A stretch of DNA of 64,000 bases, from assembly GCF_030811855.1 (NCBI RefSeq), contig NZ_JAUSRN010000005.1, forward strand, positions 124,001 to 188,000, written 5' to 3'. Positions 8,669-17,004 of the stretch are shown in pieces. The notes below the pieces were generated by a model, which saw only the letters and a program-made list of their open reading frames with translations, was not told the DNA's origin and searched no databases. Position numbers and translations under genes: made by a program. Origin of the DNA: Variovorax paradoxus (GTDB lineage: Bacteria; Pseudomonadota; Gammaproteobacteria; Burkholderiales; Burkholderiaceae_C). How positions within the stretch are numbered: the first letter of the stretch is position 1; every line of letters starts with the position of its first letter.

Positions 8669-9463
8669 CTACTGCGGTCCGCCGCAGAACCCCGCGCGTT
8701 CGGTGGTCCTGGCGGCAAAGTGCAGGCGCGTGGTGGTCGCGGCGCTCGCCGGTGTGTGTGCCGGCCATTCGTTTTGCAGCCAGGTGTATTGCCAGTTGTA
8801 GGGCTCGCCGGGCGTGGCGGGTTCACCGTAGGCAATGCGCAGGCTGCCGCTGCTCTCGTCATGGCAGTGCTTCGACTGCTTGTATTCCTTTTCGCTGAAG
8901 CAGGCACGGACCATCTTCGAGCAGGAAAAGGGAATGTCTTCGTACGCAGCCTTGCTCTCGTCGAGCGGAACGAAGTCGGCCTTGGTGAACGAAGCGCCGC
9001 CGCCCGAGTACATCTCGGACACCGTCTGAAGCACCGCCACGGCCCATTGCCCTTCGGCCAACGGGTAGAGGGCCGGAGCGAGCGAAACACGCGTCTCGGG
9101 CGTGCCACCCCCTTCTTTCTTCAATACAGCGGCATAGCTGCTGAAGTCATACAGGCGCCCGAGCTGCCAGGTTCTTGAATCTGCGCCGCGCTTGATGCGC
9201 ACCATCGCCATGGCCAGCGGTTCGTCGGATATCACCGCGTAGTCCCCTGAAGCAGCGCCACGCGGCCGGTACAACCCGAGGGATTGCGGATTGCAAGGCT
9301 GCGGCAGCAGCGCACACAGACGGGGGCGCCATTCAGGATCGACGGACTCCGGCTTCTTGACCGCGTCGAACGGCTGCGCGGCGGGCGCTGCGAAGACATG
9401 GCTAGCCAGCAACAGGGCGAGCATCGAGGCAGCGAAGCGAAGGGCTGGCGGTGGCTTTTTCAT
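8669..9463 (-). CDS. Exported protein of unknown function
   Basis: 264 aa. ATG at 9463 starts a clear signal peptide (MKKPPPALRFAASMLALLL, cleavage near VFAAPA). The mature part has six or more Cys (CALLPQPC, CSKMVRAC, KHCHDE, GFCGGP), suggesting disulfides in the periplasm. I recognise no domain. It converges with the MFS gene and is divergent from the FMN reductase gene (119-base gap). No strong Shine-Dalgarno precedes the start. The coding call rests on the signal peptide and normal composition. Confidence 0.65.
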   Translation of the reverse strand: MKKPPPALRFAASMLALLLASHVFAAPAAQPFDAVKKPESVDPEWRPRLCALLPQPCNPQSLGLYRPRGAASGDYAVISDEPLAMAMVRIKRGADSRTWQLGRLYDFSSYAAVLKKEGGGTPETRVSLAPALYPLAEGQWAVAVLQTVSEMYSGGGASFTKADFVPLDESKAAYEDIPFSCSKMVRACFSEKEYKQSKHCHDESSGSLRIAYGEPATPGEPYNWQYTWLQNEWPAHTPASAATTTRLHFAARTTERAGFCGGPQ

Positions 9464-9582
9464 AAACAGGAATGGTAGCCAGACTGCTGCAAAAAAAGTG
9501 CGCCCAAATTCCCGAATGAGCGATGGCCTCGATGTTGTAGCCTTCGCTGCGTGGCCGCCCTGGCCTCTCGAACGGAGCGAAG

Positions 9583-10173
9583 ATGGCTGACAAGATCCTG
9601 GTGTTCTATGGCTCGTATCGATCGGATCGCATGGGCATTCGCCTGGCGGACTACGTGGTAGCCGGCCTCAACGCGCGTGGCGCCGAGGCCGAATTGATCG
9701 ACTCCCAGGCCGTCGGCCTGCCGATGCTCGACCGCATGTACAAGGAGTATGCCCAGGGTACCGCGCCCGCGGCGATGGAAGCGCTGGCGCAGAAGATACG
9801 CGGCGCCGACGCCTTCGTCTTCGTGACCGGCGAATACAACTGGGGCCCGCAGCCCGGCTTGAAGAACCTCACCGACCACTTCCTCGAGGAATGGTTCTGG
9901 CGTCCCGCCGCCGTCGCCAGCTATTCCGCAGGGCGTTTCTCCGGCGTGCGCTCGGGCACCTTGTGGCATTCGATCCTGTCCGAGATGGGAATGGTCGTCA
10001 TCTCGAGCACGCTGGCCGTCGGGCCCATTTCGCAGACGCTGGATGCCGCAGGCAAGCCCATCGGCGGCCCGGGCGAATCGCTCGAGCGCTCGTTCGGGCG
10101 ATTCGCCGATGACCTGGCCTGGTGGACCGAGGCGGCGCGCACGCAGCGGGAACGAAAGGCACCGCCCTATTGA
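9583..10173 (+). CDS. NADPH-dependent FMN reductase-family flavoprotein
   Basis: 196 aa flavodoxin-like fold. The N-terminal strand and loop FYGSYRSDRMG (8-18) is the phosphate-binding loop, and VTGEYNWGPQPGLKN (about 85-99) is the family signature PEYN..P..LKN with Pro replaced by Gly. Members reduce FMN, quinones or azo dyes with NAD(P)H in the cytoplasm. ATG at 9583 follows GGAG by 8 bases. It stands alone between a divergent exported protein and an SDR gene 173 bases on. Confidence 0.85.
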   Translation: MADKILVFYGSYRSDRMGIRLADYVVAGLNARGAEAELIDSQAVGLPMLDRMYKEYAQGTAPAAMEALAQKIRGADAFVFVTGEYNWGPQPGLKNLTDHFLEEWFWRPAAVASYSAGRFSGVRSGTLWHSILSEMGMVVISSTLAVGPISQTLDAAGKPIGGPGESLERSFGRFADDLAWWTEAARTQRERKAPPY

Positions 10174-10346
10174 TCGGCGCCCGGCCAGCCCCCCCGGCGG
10201 CGCCCGGCCGGCCCCACGTCTGCAGGATCAGGCAAGAACCTTGCTCGATCCGGATAACGCCTGGAGCCCCATCCGCGCGAGACTTGTCTCCATGCCCGGC
10301 GCTGCGTTGCGCCATGGTTCACACCCACCCGCACGAGGAGTTTCTC

Positions 10347-11096
10347 ATGAGCGCAATCCAGGAAAAAGTCGTCCTCATCACGGGCGCTAGCGGTGGCATC
10401 GGCGAAGCGGTCGCGCGGCTGCTGGCACGCCGCGGCGCCAAGGTAGTGCTCGGCGCACGCCGCACGGATCGGCTCGAGGCGTTGGCCAATGACATCACGG
10501 CCGCCGGCGGCACGGCGAGCTTTCAGCGGCTCGACGTCACCTTTCGGCCCGACGTGGAAGCCTTTGCCGAGTTCGCGCTCGAGACCCACGACCGCATCGA
10601 CGTGCTGGTGAACGCCGCGGGCGTCATGCCGCTCTCGCCGCTGTGGACGCGCAAGGTCGAGGAGTGGGAACTGATGATCGACGTGAACCTGCGCGGCGTG
10701 CTGCTGGGCATTGCGGCAGTGCTGCCGACGATGCAGGAGCAGGGGTGGGGGCATATCGTCAACGTGGCGCCGGTGCCCGTGCATGGCGTGTCGCCGAACT
10801 CGGCGGTGTACTGCGGCACGCAGTACGCGGTCGACGCGATCTCGGAAGGGCTGCGGCAGGAGCATGCGGGCCGCGTGCGCGTGACGGTCGTGCGCCCCGA
10901 CGTGAGCGAGGCAGACCGCACTCTGGCCGATCGCATCTCGGCCTGCAGCTCGTTCGAGCGCATGGTCACGCGGCGGCGCATCGCGGTGCCGGTGGAAGCT
11001 GTGGCCCGCTCGATCGCGGGCGCCATCGAGGGCAGCAGCATCTCGGCGCCGCGGCGACCGGCATGGCGTCCGCGGCCGGCCGAGCACGCGTTGTGA
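10347..11096 (+). CDS. Short-chain dehydrogenase/reductase-like protein with altered active site
   Basis: 249 aa. The ATG at 10347 with GAGGAG 7 bases upstream is preferred to longer in-frame options. The Rossmann features are intact: TGASGGIG (12-19), NAAG (89-92) and Asn114. The catalytic Ser position reads Pro142 (VNVAP), and Y-x3-K reads Y155-C-G-T-Q159, so two of the catalytic tetrad are missing. The closest classical family is the YdfG/NADP-dependent oxidoreductases. It may bind cofactor without normal catalysis. Converges with cynS 10 bases away. Confidence 0.85.
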   Translation: MSAIQEKVVLITGASGGIGEAVARLLARRGAKVVLGARRTDRLEALANDITAAGGTASFQRLDVTFRPDVEAFAEFALETHDRIDVLVNAAGVMPLSPLWTRKVEEWELMIDVNLRGVLLGIAAVLPTMQEQGWGHIVNVAPVPVHGVSPNSAVYCGTQYAVDAISEGLRQEHAGRVRVTVVRPDVSEADRTLADRISACSSFERMVTRRRIAVPVEAVARSIAGAIEGSSISAPRRPAWRPRPAEHAL

Positions 11097-11106
11097 CCGG
11101 GCCGCG

Positions 11107-11550
11107 TCAGTAGGTCTTGTACGGCAGGAACTTGCCCGACAGCACCACGTTGACGCGGTCGCCCTTGGGGTCGGCCTGGCGCTGGATGTCCATGCTGAAA
11201 TCGATGGCGCTCATGATGCCGTCGCCGAATTCTTCGTGGATCAGTTCCTTGATGGTGGTGCCATACACGCTCACCACCTCGTACCAGCGGTAGATGAGCG
11301 GATCGGTCGGCACCGGCGTGGGCAGCGAGCCCTTGTAGGGCACCACCTGGAGCCACTTCTGCTCTTCGACCGTGAGGCCGAAGATCTTGCCGATGATCTT
11401 CGCCTGCTTGTCGTCGAGCGTCATCTGGCCGAGGCATGCGGCGGTGGTCCACTCTTTCGAGAGGCCCACCTTCTTGGCCACGTCGGCCCACTGGATGCCC
11501 TTGGACACCTTCACGGTGATGATCTTCTCGGTGACGTCGTTGCGGTTCAT
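11107..11550 (-). CDS. cynS: Cyanate hydratase (cyanase)
   Basis: 147 aa, close to the E. coli length of 156. Cyanase converts cyanate plus bicarbonate to carbamate (then ammonia and CO2) as a cytoplasmic decamer. The N-terminal HTH-like domain and the C-terminal signature are intact, with catalytic Arg88, Glu91 and Ser114 (YRWYE, GIMSAI) at the same spacing as E. coli Arg96/Glu99/Ser122. ATG at 11550 with AGGAG upstream is preferred over a codon 48 bases earlier. It is downstream of a DUF1348 gene on the same strand; no carbonic anhydrase is adjacent. Confidence 0.95.
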   Translation of the reverse strand: MNRNDVTEKIITVKVSKGIQWADVAKKVGLSKEWTTAACLGQMTLDDKQAKIIGKIFGLTVEEQKWLQVVPYKGSLPTPVPTDPLIYRWYEVVSVYGTTIKELIHEEFGDGIMSAIDFSMDIQRQADPKGDRVNVVLSGKFLPYKTY

Positions 11551-11622
11551 GCGGGCTGGCTCCTGATTGAATTGGATGGGCGAAGTGGAAGTAGGCAAGC
11601 AACAAATGTTCCTGATTGGTCC

Positions 11623-12045
11623 TCAGCGATCCCACCGGAACTTGCGCTCCGACTCCTCGATGGGCTGGTCGTTGATACTCGCATAGCGCCGCTGCATCAA
11701 TCCGTTCTCGGCGAACTCCCAGTTCTCGTTGCCGTGACTGCGAAACCACTGACCAGCCTCGTCGTGCCATTCGTATTCGAAGCGCACCGCAATGCGGTTG
11801 TCCATGAAGGCCCAGAGCTGCTTCTTCAGACGGTAGTCGTGCTCGCGCTCCCACTTCCGGGTGAGGAACTCGACCACCTGCTCGCGTCCGTTGACGAAGT
11901 CGGCGCGGTTGCGCCATTCAGTGTCTGGCGTGTAGGCCAGGCTCACACGCACCGGGTCGCGCGTGTTCCAGGCGTCTTCGGCGGCCTGGACTTTCTTCGT
12001 TGCGCTTTCAAGCGTGAAGGGAGGCAGCGGTGGGCGGGATTCCAT
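11623..12045 (-). CDS. DUF1348 (NTF2-like) protein
   Basis: 140 aa from ATG at 12045. The whole chain matches the DUF1348 group of NTF2-like folds: [18 protein letters not shown], the TEWRNR motif, then RFEYEWHD and NENWEF. These are small cone-shaped cytosolic proteins; no reaction is established. It is divergent from a tetR gene (85-base gap) with a perfect palindrome between them, so it is probably the TetR target. cynS follows on the same strand after 72 bases and could be read through. Confidence 0.85.
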   Translation of the reverse strand: MESRPPLPPFTLESATKKVQAAEDAWNTRDPVRVSLAYTPDTEWRNRADFVNGREQVVEFLTRKWEREHDYRLKKQLWAFMDNRIAVRFEYEWHDEAGQWFRSHGNENWEFAENGLMQRRYASINDQPIEESERKFRWDR

Positions 12046-12095
12046 GGCGTTCTTTCGTCGGATGAAAAATGGCGAAGGTGCGCAATGTGCCACAT

Positions 12096-12113
12096 GTAGA
12101 CAGCTCTGTCTAC
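12096..12113. promoter_or_regulatory. Perfect palindrome, likely TetR operator
   Basis: GTAGACAG-CT-CTGTCTAC: 8-bp arms around a 2-bp centre, midway between the divergent DUF1348 gene (start 12045) and tetR (start 12131). Size and position are those of a TetR-family operator controlling both genes, and it ends 17 bases before the tetR start codon. Confidence 0.75.
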
Positions 12114-12130
12114 CAACCTACAATAGCGCC

Positions 12131-12712
12131 ATGGACATCTCCGCACTGCCCGCGCGCGAGCGCATCCTGCACACGGCGCACGACCTCTTCTATGCCGACG
12201 GGATCCGAGCCACCGGCATCGACCGTGTCATTGCCGAATCGGGCGTGACCAAGGTCACCTTCTATCGGCACTTCCCCTCGAAGGACGACCTGGTGCGCGA
12301 GTTCCTCGACCACCGCCACGCGCGGTGGATGGCCTGGTTCGTCGACGCACTGGGACGCCGCGGCGCGCATGACCGTGTGGGCGATGCCGGGGCCTTGCTG
12401 TTGCTCGCCGACGTGATGGCCGAATGGTTTGCCGACCCGGCGTTTCGCGGCTGCGCCTTCATCAACTCGGTGGCCGAGGTGGGCGGCAGCGTAGAGGGCG
12501 CGGCCGAACGCGCACGCGAACACAAGCGCGAAATGGTGGAGGTCATTGCCGGCTTGCTGCCCGGGGCTCCGTCTTCTCGCATGGCACTTGCACAAGCCGC
12601 AGCGCTTGGCGTGGACGGCGCCATCGTCAAGGCGCAGATGGGCGACATGGCCCTGGCACGCGAGGCCGTGGACGACCTCCGGCGCCTGCTTGCGGCACTG
12701 GCCGCGGCGTAA
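12131..12712 (+). CDS. TetR-family transcriptional regulator
   Basis: 193 aa. The TetR HTH lies at residues 8-55 (ADGIRATGIDRVIAESGVTK, then VTFYRHFPSKDDLV). The C-terminal ligand domain contains RGCAFINSVAEVG, which I associate with the AcrR-like subgroup often found beside DUF1348 or reductase genes. ATG at 12131 follows the palindromic operator. It probably represses itself and the divergent DUF1348 gene; the inducer is unknown. A lysR gene follows 47 bases downstream. Confidence 0.9.
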   Translation: MDISALPARERILHTAHDLFYADGIRATGIDRVIAESGVTKVTFYRHFPSKDDLVREFLDHRHARWMAWFVDALGRRGAHDRVGDAGALLLLADVMAEWFADPAFRGCAFINSVAEVGGSVEGAAERAREHKREMVEVIAGLLPGAPSSRMALAQAAALGVDGAIVKAQMGDMALAREAVDDLRRLLAALAAA

Positions 12713-12759
12713 AGGACACCGGCAACCCGATAACATCCAGCCAGCAAATACCAACATCA

Positions 12760-13644
12760 ATGGCATCGACCCGACTCCCCTCGACCCAGGGCCTGCAGGC
12801 CTTCGAGGCGGTGGCGCGGCTGCGCAGCGTGAACCTTGCGGCGGAAGAGCTCAGCGTGACGCCCAGTGCGGTGAGCCATCGCATCCGCCAGCTCGAGACG
12901 CTGCTTGAACTCAAGTTCTTTGCGGGCAACGACTTCAGCCTGAGCGCCGAAGGGGTGGCTTACCTGGCCCGCGTGCGCGAGGCCATTGCCGCGCTGCAGC
13001 AGGTGCCCGGCCGCGAGCCCGCATCGCAGGTGCGGCGGCTGCGCGTGGCCGTGACGCCCACTTTCTCGCGACAGATGCTGCTGCCCCGGCTGGCCGTGTT
13101 CCGCGATGCTTATCCGAACATCGAGCTGATGCTGCAGGTGACCACGCCGGTGCGCAACATGACGGCCGAGGAAGCCGACATCGAGCTGCGCTTCGGCACC
13201 GGTCCTTTTCATGACCGCGAGTTTTTCCAGCTTCTGGCCGATGAGGTCTCTCCGGTGTGCAGCCCGGCCTACCTGGAGCGGCACGGTCCTTTCGATGGCT
13301 TTGCCACCGATGCGGAAGTCTCGCGCGCCCAGCTGCTGCGCACGCCGCTGGAATCCTGGCGCACCTGGTTCAAGGCCTGCGGCATCGGCCTGCCGGAGCC
13401 AGCCACGGGCCACCAGTTCAATGACCTGGGCCTGGCGCTCGATGCGGCGGCCGAAGATTTCGGCGTGGTGCTCATGCACCTGAAGCTCGGCAGCGCGTGG
13501 CTCGACAGCGGCCGCCTCGTGCGGCTTTCGCCGCGCAGCGTGCCCTCGCCCAACGCCTACTTCATCTGCTGGCGCCCAGGTGCCATGGAGCGATGGGAGT
13601 GCGCGACCTTTGCCGAGTGGCTGCGCCAGGCGCTGCGCGATTGA
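12760..13644 (+). CDS. LysR-family regulator, GcvA-like
   Basis: 294 aa from ATG at 12760 (no strong Shine-Dalgarno). The HTH is at residues 8-66 (LQAFEAVARLRSVNLAAEEL, then SVTPSAVSHRIRQLE), the STQGLQAFEAVAR style seen in GcvA/AmpR-type LysRs. The effector domain begins near residue 90 (RRLRVAVTPTFSRQ). It is followed after 142 bases by an FMN-dependent 2-hydroxyacid dehydrogenase gene on the same strand; two TTTTCAGC direct repeats 22 bp apart (13654, 13676) lie in that gap and could be a binding site. Target and ligand are inferred. Confidence 0.9.
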   Translation: MASTRLPSTQGLQAFEAVARLRSVNLAAEELSVTPSAVSHRIRQLETLLELKFFAGNDFSLSAEGVAYLARVREAIAALQQVPGREPASQVRRLRVAVTPTFSRQMLLPRLAVFRDAYPNIELMLQVTTPVRNMTAEEADIELRFGTGPFHDREFFQLLADEVSPVCSPAYLERHGPFDGFATDAEVSRAQLLRTPLESWRTWFKACGIGLPEPATGHQFNDLGLALDAAAEDFGVVLMHLKLGSAWLDSGRLVRLSPRSVPSPNAYFICWRPGAMERWECATFAEWLRQALRD

Positions 13645-13786
13645 CCTGAATTCTTTTCAGCCGCGGACCGGGTAATTTTCAGCTGAGCCGAGGCGGCGCG
13701 AATCACACTCGGGCCGCGGCGGGCCTGCCCATCATGGTCGGCCCTGCAAACAACAAACGACAGAACACACTCCAGGAGACCGCCTC

Positions 13787-14944
13787 GTGCCAGACCTTTC
13801 CAAGATCACCTGCATCGAAGACCTTCGGGTGGTCGCCAAGCGGCGCGTGCCGAGAATGTTCTACGACTACGCCGATTCGGGCGCATGGACCGAAAGCACC
13901 TACCGCGCCAACGAGAGCGATTTCCACAAGATCAAGCTGCGCCAGCGCGTGGCCGTGAACATGGAGGGACGCTCGACGCGCTCCACCATGATCGGCCAGG
14001 ACGTGGCCATGCCGGTGGCCATTGCGCCCACCGGCCTCACCGGCATGCAGCATGCCGACGGCGAGATTCTGGGCGCGCGTGCGGCCAAGGCCTTCGGCAT
14101 TCCGTTCACGCTGTCGACCATGAGCATCTGCTCGCTCGAGGATATTGCCGAGCACACCGGCCGGCATCCGTTCTGGTTTCAGCTCTACGTCATGAAGGAC
14201 CGCGACTTCATCGAGCGGCTGATCGAGCGCGCGCGCGCCGCGAACGTGTCGGCGCTGCAGCTCACGCTCGACCTGCAGATCCTCGGCCAGCGCCACAAGG
14301 ACATCAAGAACGGCCTCTCGACGCCGCCCAAGCCGACCATCGCCAACATGATCAACCTGGCGACCAAGCCGCACTGGTGCATGGGCATGCTGGGCACCAA
14401 GCGCCGCACCTTTGGCAACATCGCGGGCCATGCGAAGGGCGTGAAAGACCTGTCCTCGCTGTCGTCGTGGACGGCCGAGCAGTTCGACCCGGCGCTGAGC
14501 TGGGCCGACGTCGAATGGATCAAGAAGCGCTGGGGCGGCAAGCTGATCCTCAAGGGCATCATGGACGTGGAAGACGCGCGCCTTGCCGCGTCCAGCGGCG
14601 CCGATGCGCTCGTCGTCTCCAACCACGGCGGTCGACAGCTCGATGGCGCGCCCTCCTCCATTGCCGCGCTGCCCGCCATCGTCGATGCCGTAGGAAGCGA
14701 GATCGAGGTGTGGATGGACGGCGGCATCCGCAGCGGCCAGGACGTTCTCAAGGCCCGCGCACTCGGCGCCCGCGGCACGCTCATCGGCCGCAGCTTTCTG
14801 TATGGCCTGGGCGCCTACGGCCAAGCGGGCGTGACGCGCGCGCTGCAGATCATCCACAAGGAACTCGACATCACCATGGCTTTCTGCGGCCGCACCGATA
14901 TCGAGAACGTGGATTCGAGCATCCTGCTGCCGGGTACGTTCTGA
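13787..14944 (+). CDS. lldD: FMN-dependent alpha-hydroxyacid dehydrogenase (L-lactate dehydrogenase type)
   Basis: 385 aa TIM-barrel flavoprotein oxidising an L-2-hydroxyacid (lactate most likely, by length and similarity) to the 2-oxoacid, passing electrons to quinone. GTG at 13787 is supported by AGGAGA 7 bases upstream. Visible motifs: IAPTGLTGMQHADGE (FMN and substrate side), LTLDLQILGQRHKD and the SNHGGRQLDGA signature with the catalytic His and Arg near residues 285-288, then DGGIRSGQDV. Substrate not certain; glycolate and mandelate enzymes share these motifs. A short hairpin overlaps the stop but has no T-run. Confidence 0.85.
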   Translation: MPDLSKITCIEDLRVVAKRRVPRMFYDYADSGAWTESTYRANESDFHKIKLRQRVAVNMEGRSTRSTMIGQDVAMPVAIAPTGLTGMQHADGEILGARAAKAFGIPFTLSTMSICSLEDIAEHTGRHPFWFQLYVMKDRDFIERLIERARAANVSALQLTLDLQILGQRHKDIKNGLSTPPKPTIANMINLATKPHWCMGMLGTKRRTFGNIAGHAKGVKDLSSLSSWTAEQFDPALSWADVEWIKKRWGGKLILKGIMDVEDARLAASSGADALVVSNHGGRQLDGAPSSIAALPAIVDAVGSEIEVWMDGGIRSGQDVLKARALGARGTLIGRSFLYGLGAYGQAGVTRALQIIHKELDITMAFCGRTDIENVDSSILLPGTF

Positions 14945-14970
14945 GCCCTTCGGGCTCGCAGTTGAATAAA

Positions 14971-16326
14971 TCAGGGAGCCCGCGCAGGCACGCGGGTTTC
15001 GAGCGCGGGCGCCTGCCATTCGGGCTTGATGTGGCAGCCGTTCTTGCCGTCGGTGTCGTAGCGCGGCATCAGCGCCGCGCAACGTTGCGCCAGGCTTGCG
15101 GGCGTGGGCTTCTCGCCCTTGTCGATCCAGTCCATCAATGCGTTGAAAAGCGCCGGGTATTCCGAATCGCTCAGGTAGCTGTGCTCGCGCTCGGCGCTGA
15201 AGCTCTGCACCAGCGTGTCGCCCGTTCCCGCGGCATCGCGAATGCGCCGGTAGGCGCTCTCGAGTTCAACGAAAGCCGTGGGATCGTCGATGCCGTGCAG
15301 GGCCACGGTGGGCAACGCGGTGCGGCCGGTGGGCTGGCTGTCGGCGGCAAGAGCACCCTTGGCCTGCGGATCGGCGGCATAGCGCGCCACACCGGCGTTG
15401 AGCGCCGCATCGTCCGCCGAGCCCTGGTAGACCACGCCGATGTTGCCGAAGGGATTGCTGCCATTCAAGCGCCGCTGCACCAGGTCCTGAAACAGCCAGG
15501 TAGCCCAGTTCAGGTGGCCCTGCAGCGAGCGCTCCTGGATCTTGACCACTGACAGGATGGTCTTGAGGCGCGCGGCCTGCTCGGGCGTGCGCTGCGTGGC
15601 GGGCACGCCGACACCGGTGCATTCCTTGACGCGTGCAGCCAGTTCGGCGCGCGTGAGCTTCGACTCCATGGGGAGGCCCTGCCACAACGGGTATTGCGGC
15701 TCGTCGGGCTTTGGATGGTTGCGGCACACGTACTGGTAGATCACGCGCAGTTCGAGCCGGAAATCGTAGGCGCTGTTGCCGCCGCCGAGCACGCCGCTGG
15801 TGAGCAGCAGGCCGTCGTACGGGCTCTTCGCATCGCCCAACGGCGCATAGAGTTCGACGGCCTTTGCGGCCACGCCGGCGCCGTAGCTCTGGCCATGCAG
15901 CAGCGTGCGGCGCGGTACGCCAAACCGCTGCACGAAGATGCGGCGCAGGCGCTCGGTGTCCTCGGCGGCCATGGTGACGCCGTAGCCGCCGCGGCGGTAG
16001 GTGGAGCCGGCCCACGCGTAGCCGGCCTTCACCGTCACTGCCCAGCGCTTGAGGTCTTCCTCGCTGCGTGCGAGCTTGGGCGGACCAGTTTCGGGGCCGC
16101 CATGGGCATGCATCACAAGCACGCGGTTCCACGTCTGCGGAATGGCGATCCAGTAGAACGCGCCGGCAGTGTCTTCGCCGGTATAGCAACGCGTTTGCGA
16201 AGGTACTGGCGCAGGGCACGCCGTGGGCTTGGGTTCCCAGGAGGCGGCATGGGCGGCCGCCGTGGCCATGGAGCCGAGCAGCCCAAGAGCGAAGGTGCGA
16301 AGAAGCGGTTTGCCGCTGAGCCTCAT
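14971..16326 (-). CDS. Exported alpha/beta hydrolase
   Basis: 451 aa from ATG at 16326, which opens a signal peptide (RLSGKPLLRTFALGLLGSMA, cleavage near AAHAAS); a longer frame begins at 16395 but lacks this fit. The nucleophile elbow GQSYGAG and an upstream HAHGGPETG oxyanion-type loop show the alpha/beta hydrolase fold; DRDD-type and His residues near HGIDDPT and EREHSYL may complete the triad. Probably a periplasmic esterase or peptidase. It converges with lldD (26 bases) and follows the glycolipid-binding-type gene after 55 bases. Confidence 0.75.
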   Translation of the reverse strand: MRLSGKPLLRTFALGLLGSMATAAAHAASWEPKPTACPAPVPSQTRCYTGEDTAGAFYWIAIPQTWNRVLVMHAHGGPETGPPKLARSEEDLKRWAVTVKAGYAWAGSTYRRGGYGVTMAAEDTERLRRIFVQRFGVPRRTLLHGQSYGAGVAAKAVELYAPLGDAKSPYDGLLLTSGVLGGGNSAYDFRLELRVIYQYVCRNHPKPDEPQYPLWQGLPMESKLTRAELAARVKECTGVGVPATQRTPEQAARLKTILSVVKIQERSLQGHLNWATWLFQDLVQRRLNGSNPFGNIGVVYQGSADDAALNAGVARYAADPQAKGALAADSQPTGRTALPTVALHGIDDPTAFVELESAYRRIRDAAGTGDTLVQSFSAEREHSYLSDSEYPALFNALMDWIDKGEKPTPASLAQRCAALMPRYDTDGKNGCHIKPEWQAPALETRVPARAP

Positions 16327-16381
16327 CGATGCCTTTGCTCCGATTTCCGCGGCGACGGACCGTCGCAATTCGACGACGCTG

Positions 16382-16945
16382 CTACGCCTCGGCAATCCAA
16401 AGGCCCGGGTAGTCGCACACGAAGCCGTCCTGCGTCACGCGCAGCGCCGCTGCATAGTCGAAGCGCTTGGCATCGTAGGCGTACGCGTCGTCCGCAGTCC
16501 GCTCATAGCGCTGGTTCAATTCGCTGAGCACGCCGCCGCCGTCCAGGTCGACCCAGGCCGCTCGCGCGTCGGCTCCTTCGCCTTTCGACAGGTTGAGCCG
16601 GCGCAGCTGCAGCAGATTGGTGGCGGGAGTGAAGCCCAGGTCGAGGTCGACGCAATGCGACAGGTCCGCCACCGCTTCGTCGTTGAGCTTCCAGTGGCCG
16701 CGCGCATCGCGGGCAATGGACAGGTCGATGGCGCTGCCACCGAGCCAGCCACGGACGGTGCCCCATTGCGTGTGCCAGTGCGTGTCGCAGCGCACGCGGT
16801 AGTGCAGTTGCGCAATGCGGTGGTCCTCCAGGCGGAACACGGCAGAGCCGTCGAGCTGCCACGCGGTTGCGTTGCGCTCGAGCCGGCAGGCGTCGTGGCC
16901 CGGTGCATCGAGCCTGCGCCACAGGATGGAAGCGACGGTTTGCAT
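16382..16945 (-). CDS. Putative glycolipid-binding family protein (DUF1089-type)
   Basis: 187 aa from ATG at 16945; a TTG 36 bases earlier is possible. The chain fits the putative glycolipid-binding family: LERNATAWQLDG near the start, CVDLDLGFTPATNLLQLRRL in the middle and a C-terminal DYPGLW. No signal peptide; probably cytosolic. The biochemical function of the family is poorly defined. It is divergent from the YiiX-like gene (59 bases). Confidence 0.75.
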   Translation of the reverse strand: MQTVASILWRRLDAPGHDACRLERNATAWQLDGSAVFRLEDHRIAQLHYRVRCDTHWHTQWGTVRGWLGGSAIDLSIARDARGHWKLNDEAVADLSHCVDLDLGFTPATNLLQLRRLNLSKGEGADARAAWVDLDGGGVLSELNQRYERTADDAYAYDAKRFDYAAALRVTQDGFVCDYPGLWIAEA

Positions 16946-17004
16946 GGCGCGGATGATGACCCCAGCGGGCGCAACAGGCAAGCCTTGTCACAATGCCCCG
17001 GATC

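Noticed and set aside
10176..10209. Two copies of GGCGCCCGGCC between the FMN reductase and the SDR gene
   Set aside because: Very GC-rich 11-mers in GC-rich DNA; chance duplication is likely and no function is suggested.
14943..14957. Hairpin GAGCCC-TTC-GGGCTC at the lldD stop as a terminator
   Set aside because: Overlaps the stop codon and has no T-run on the plus strand.
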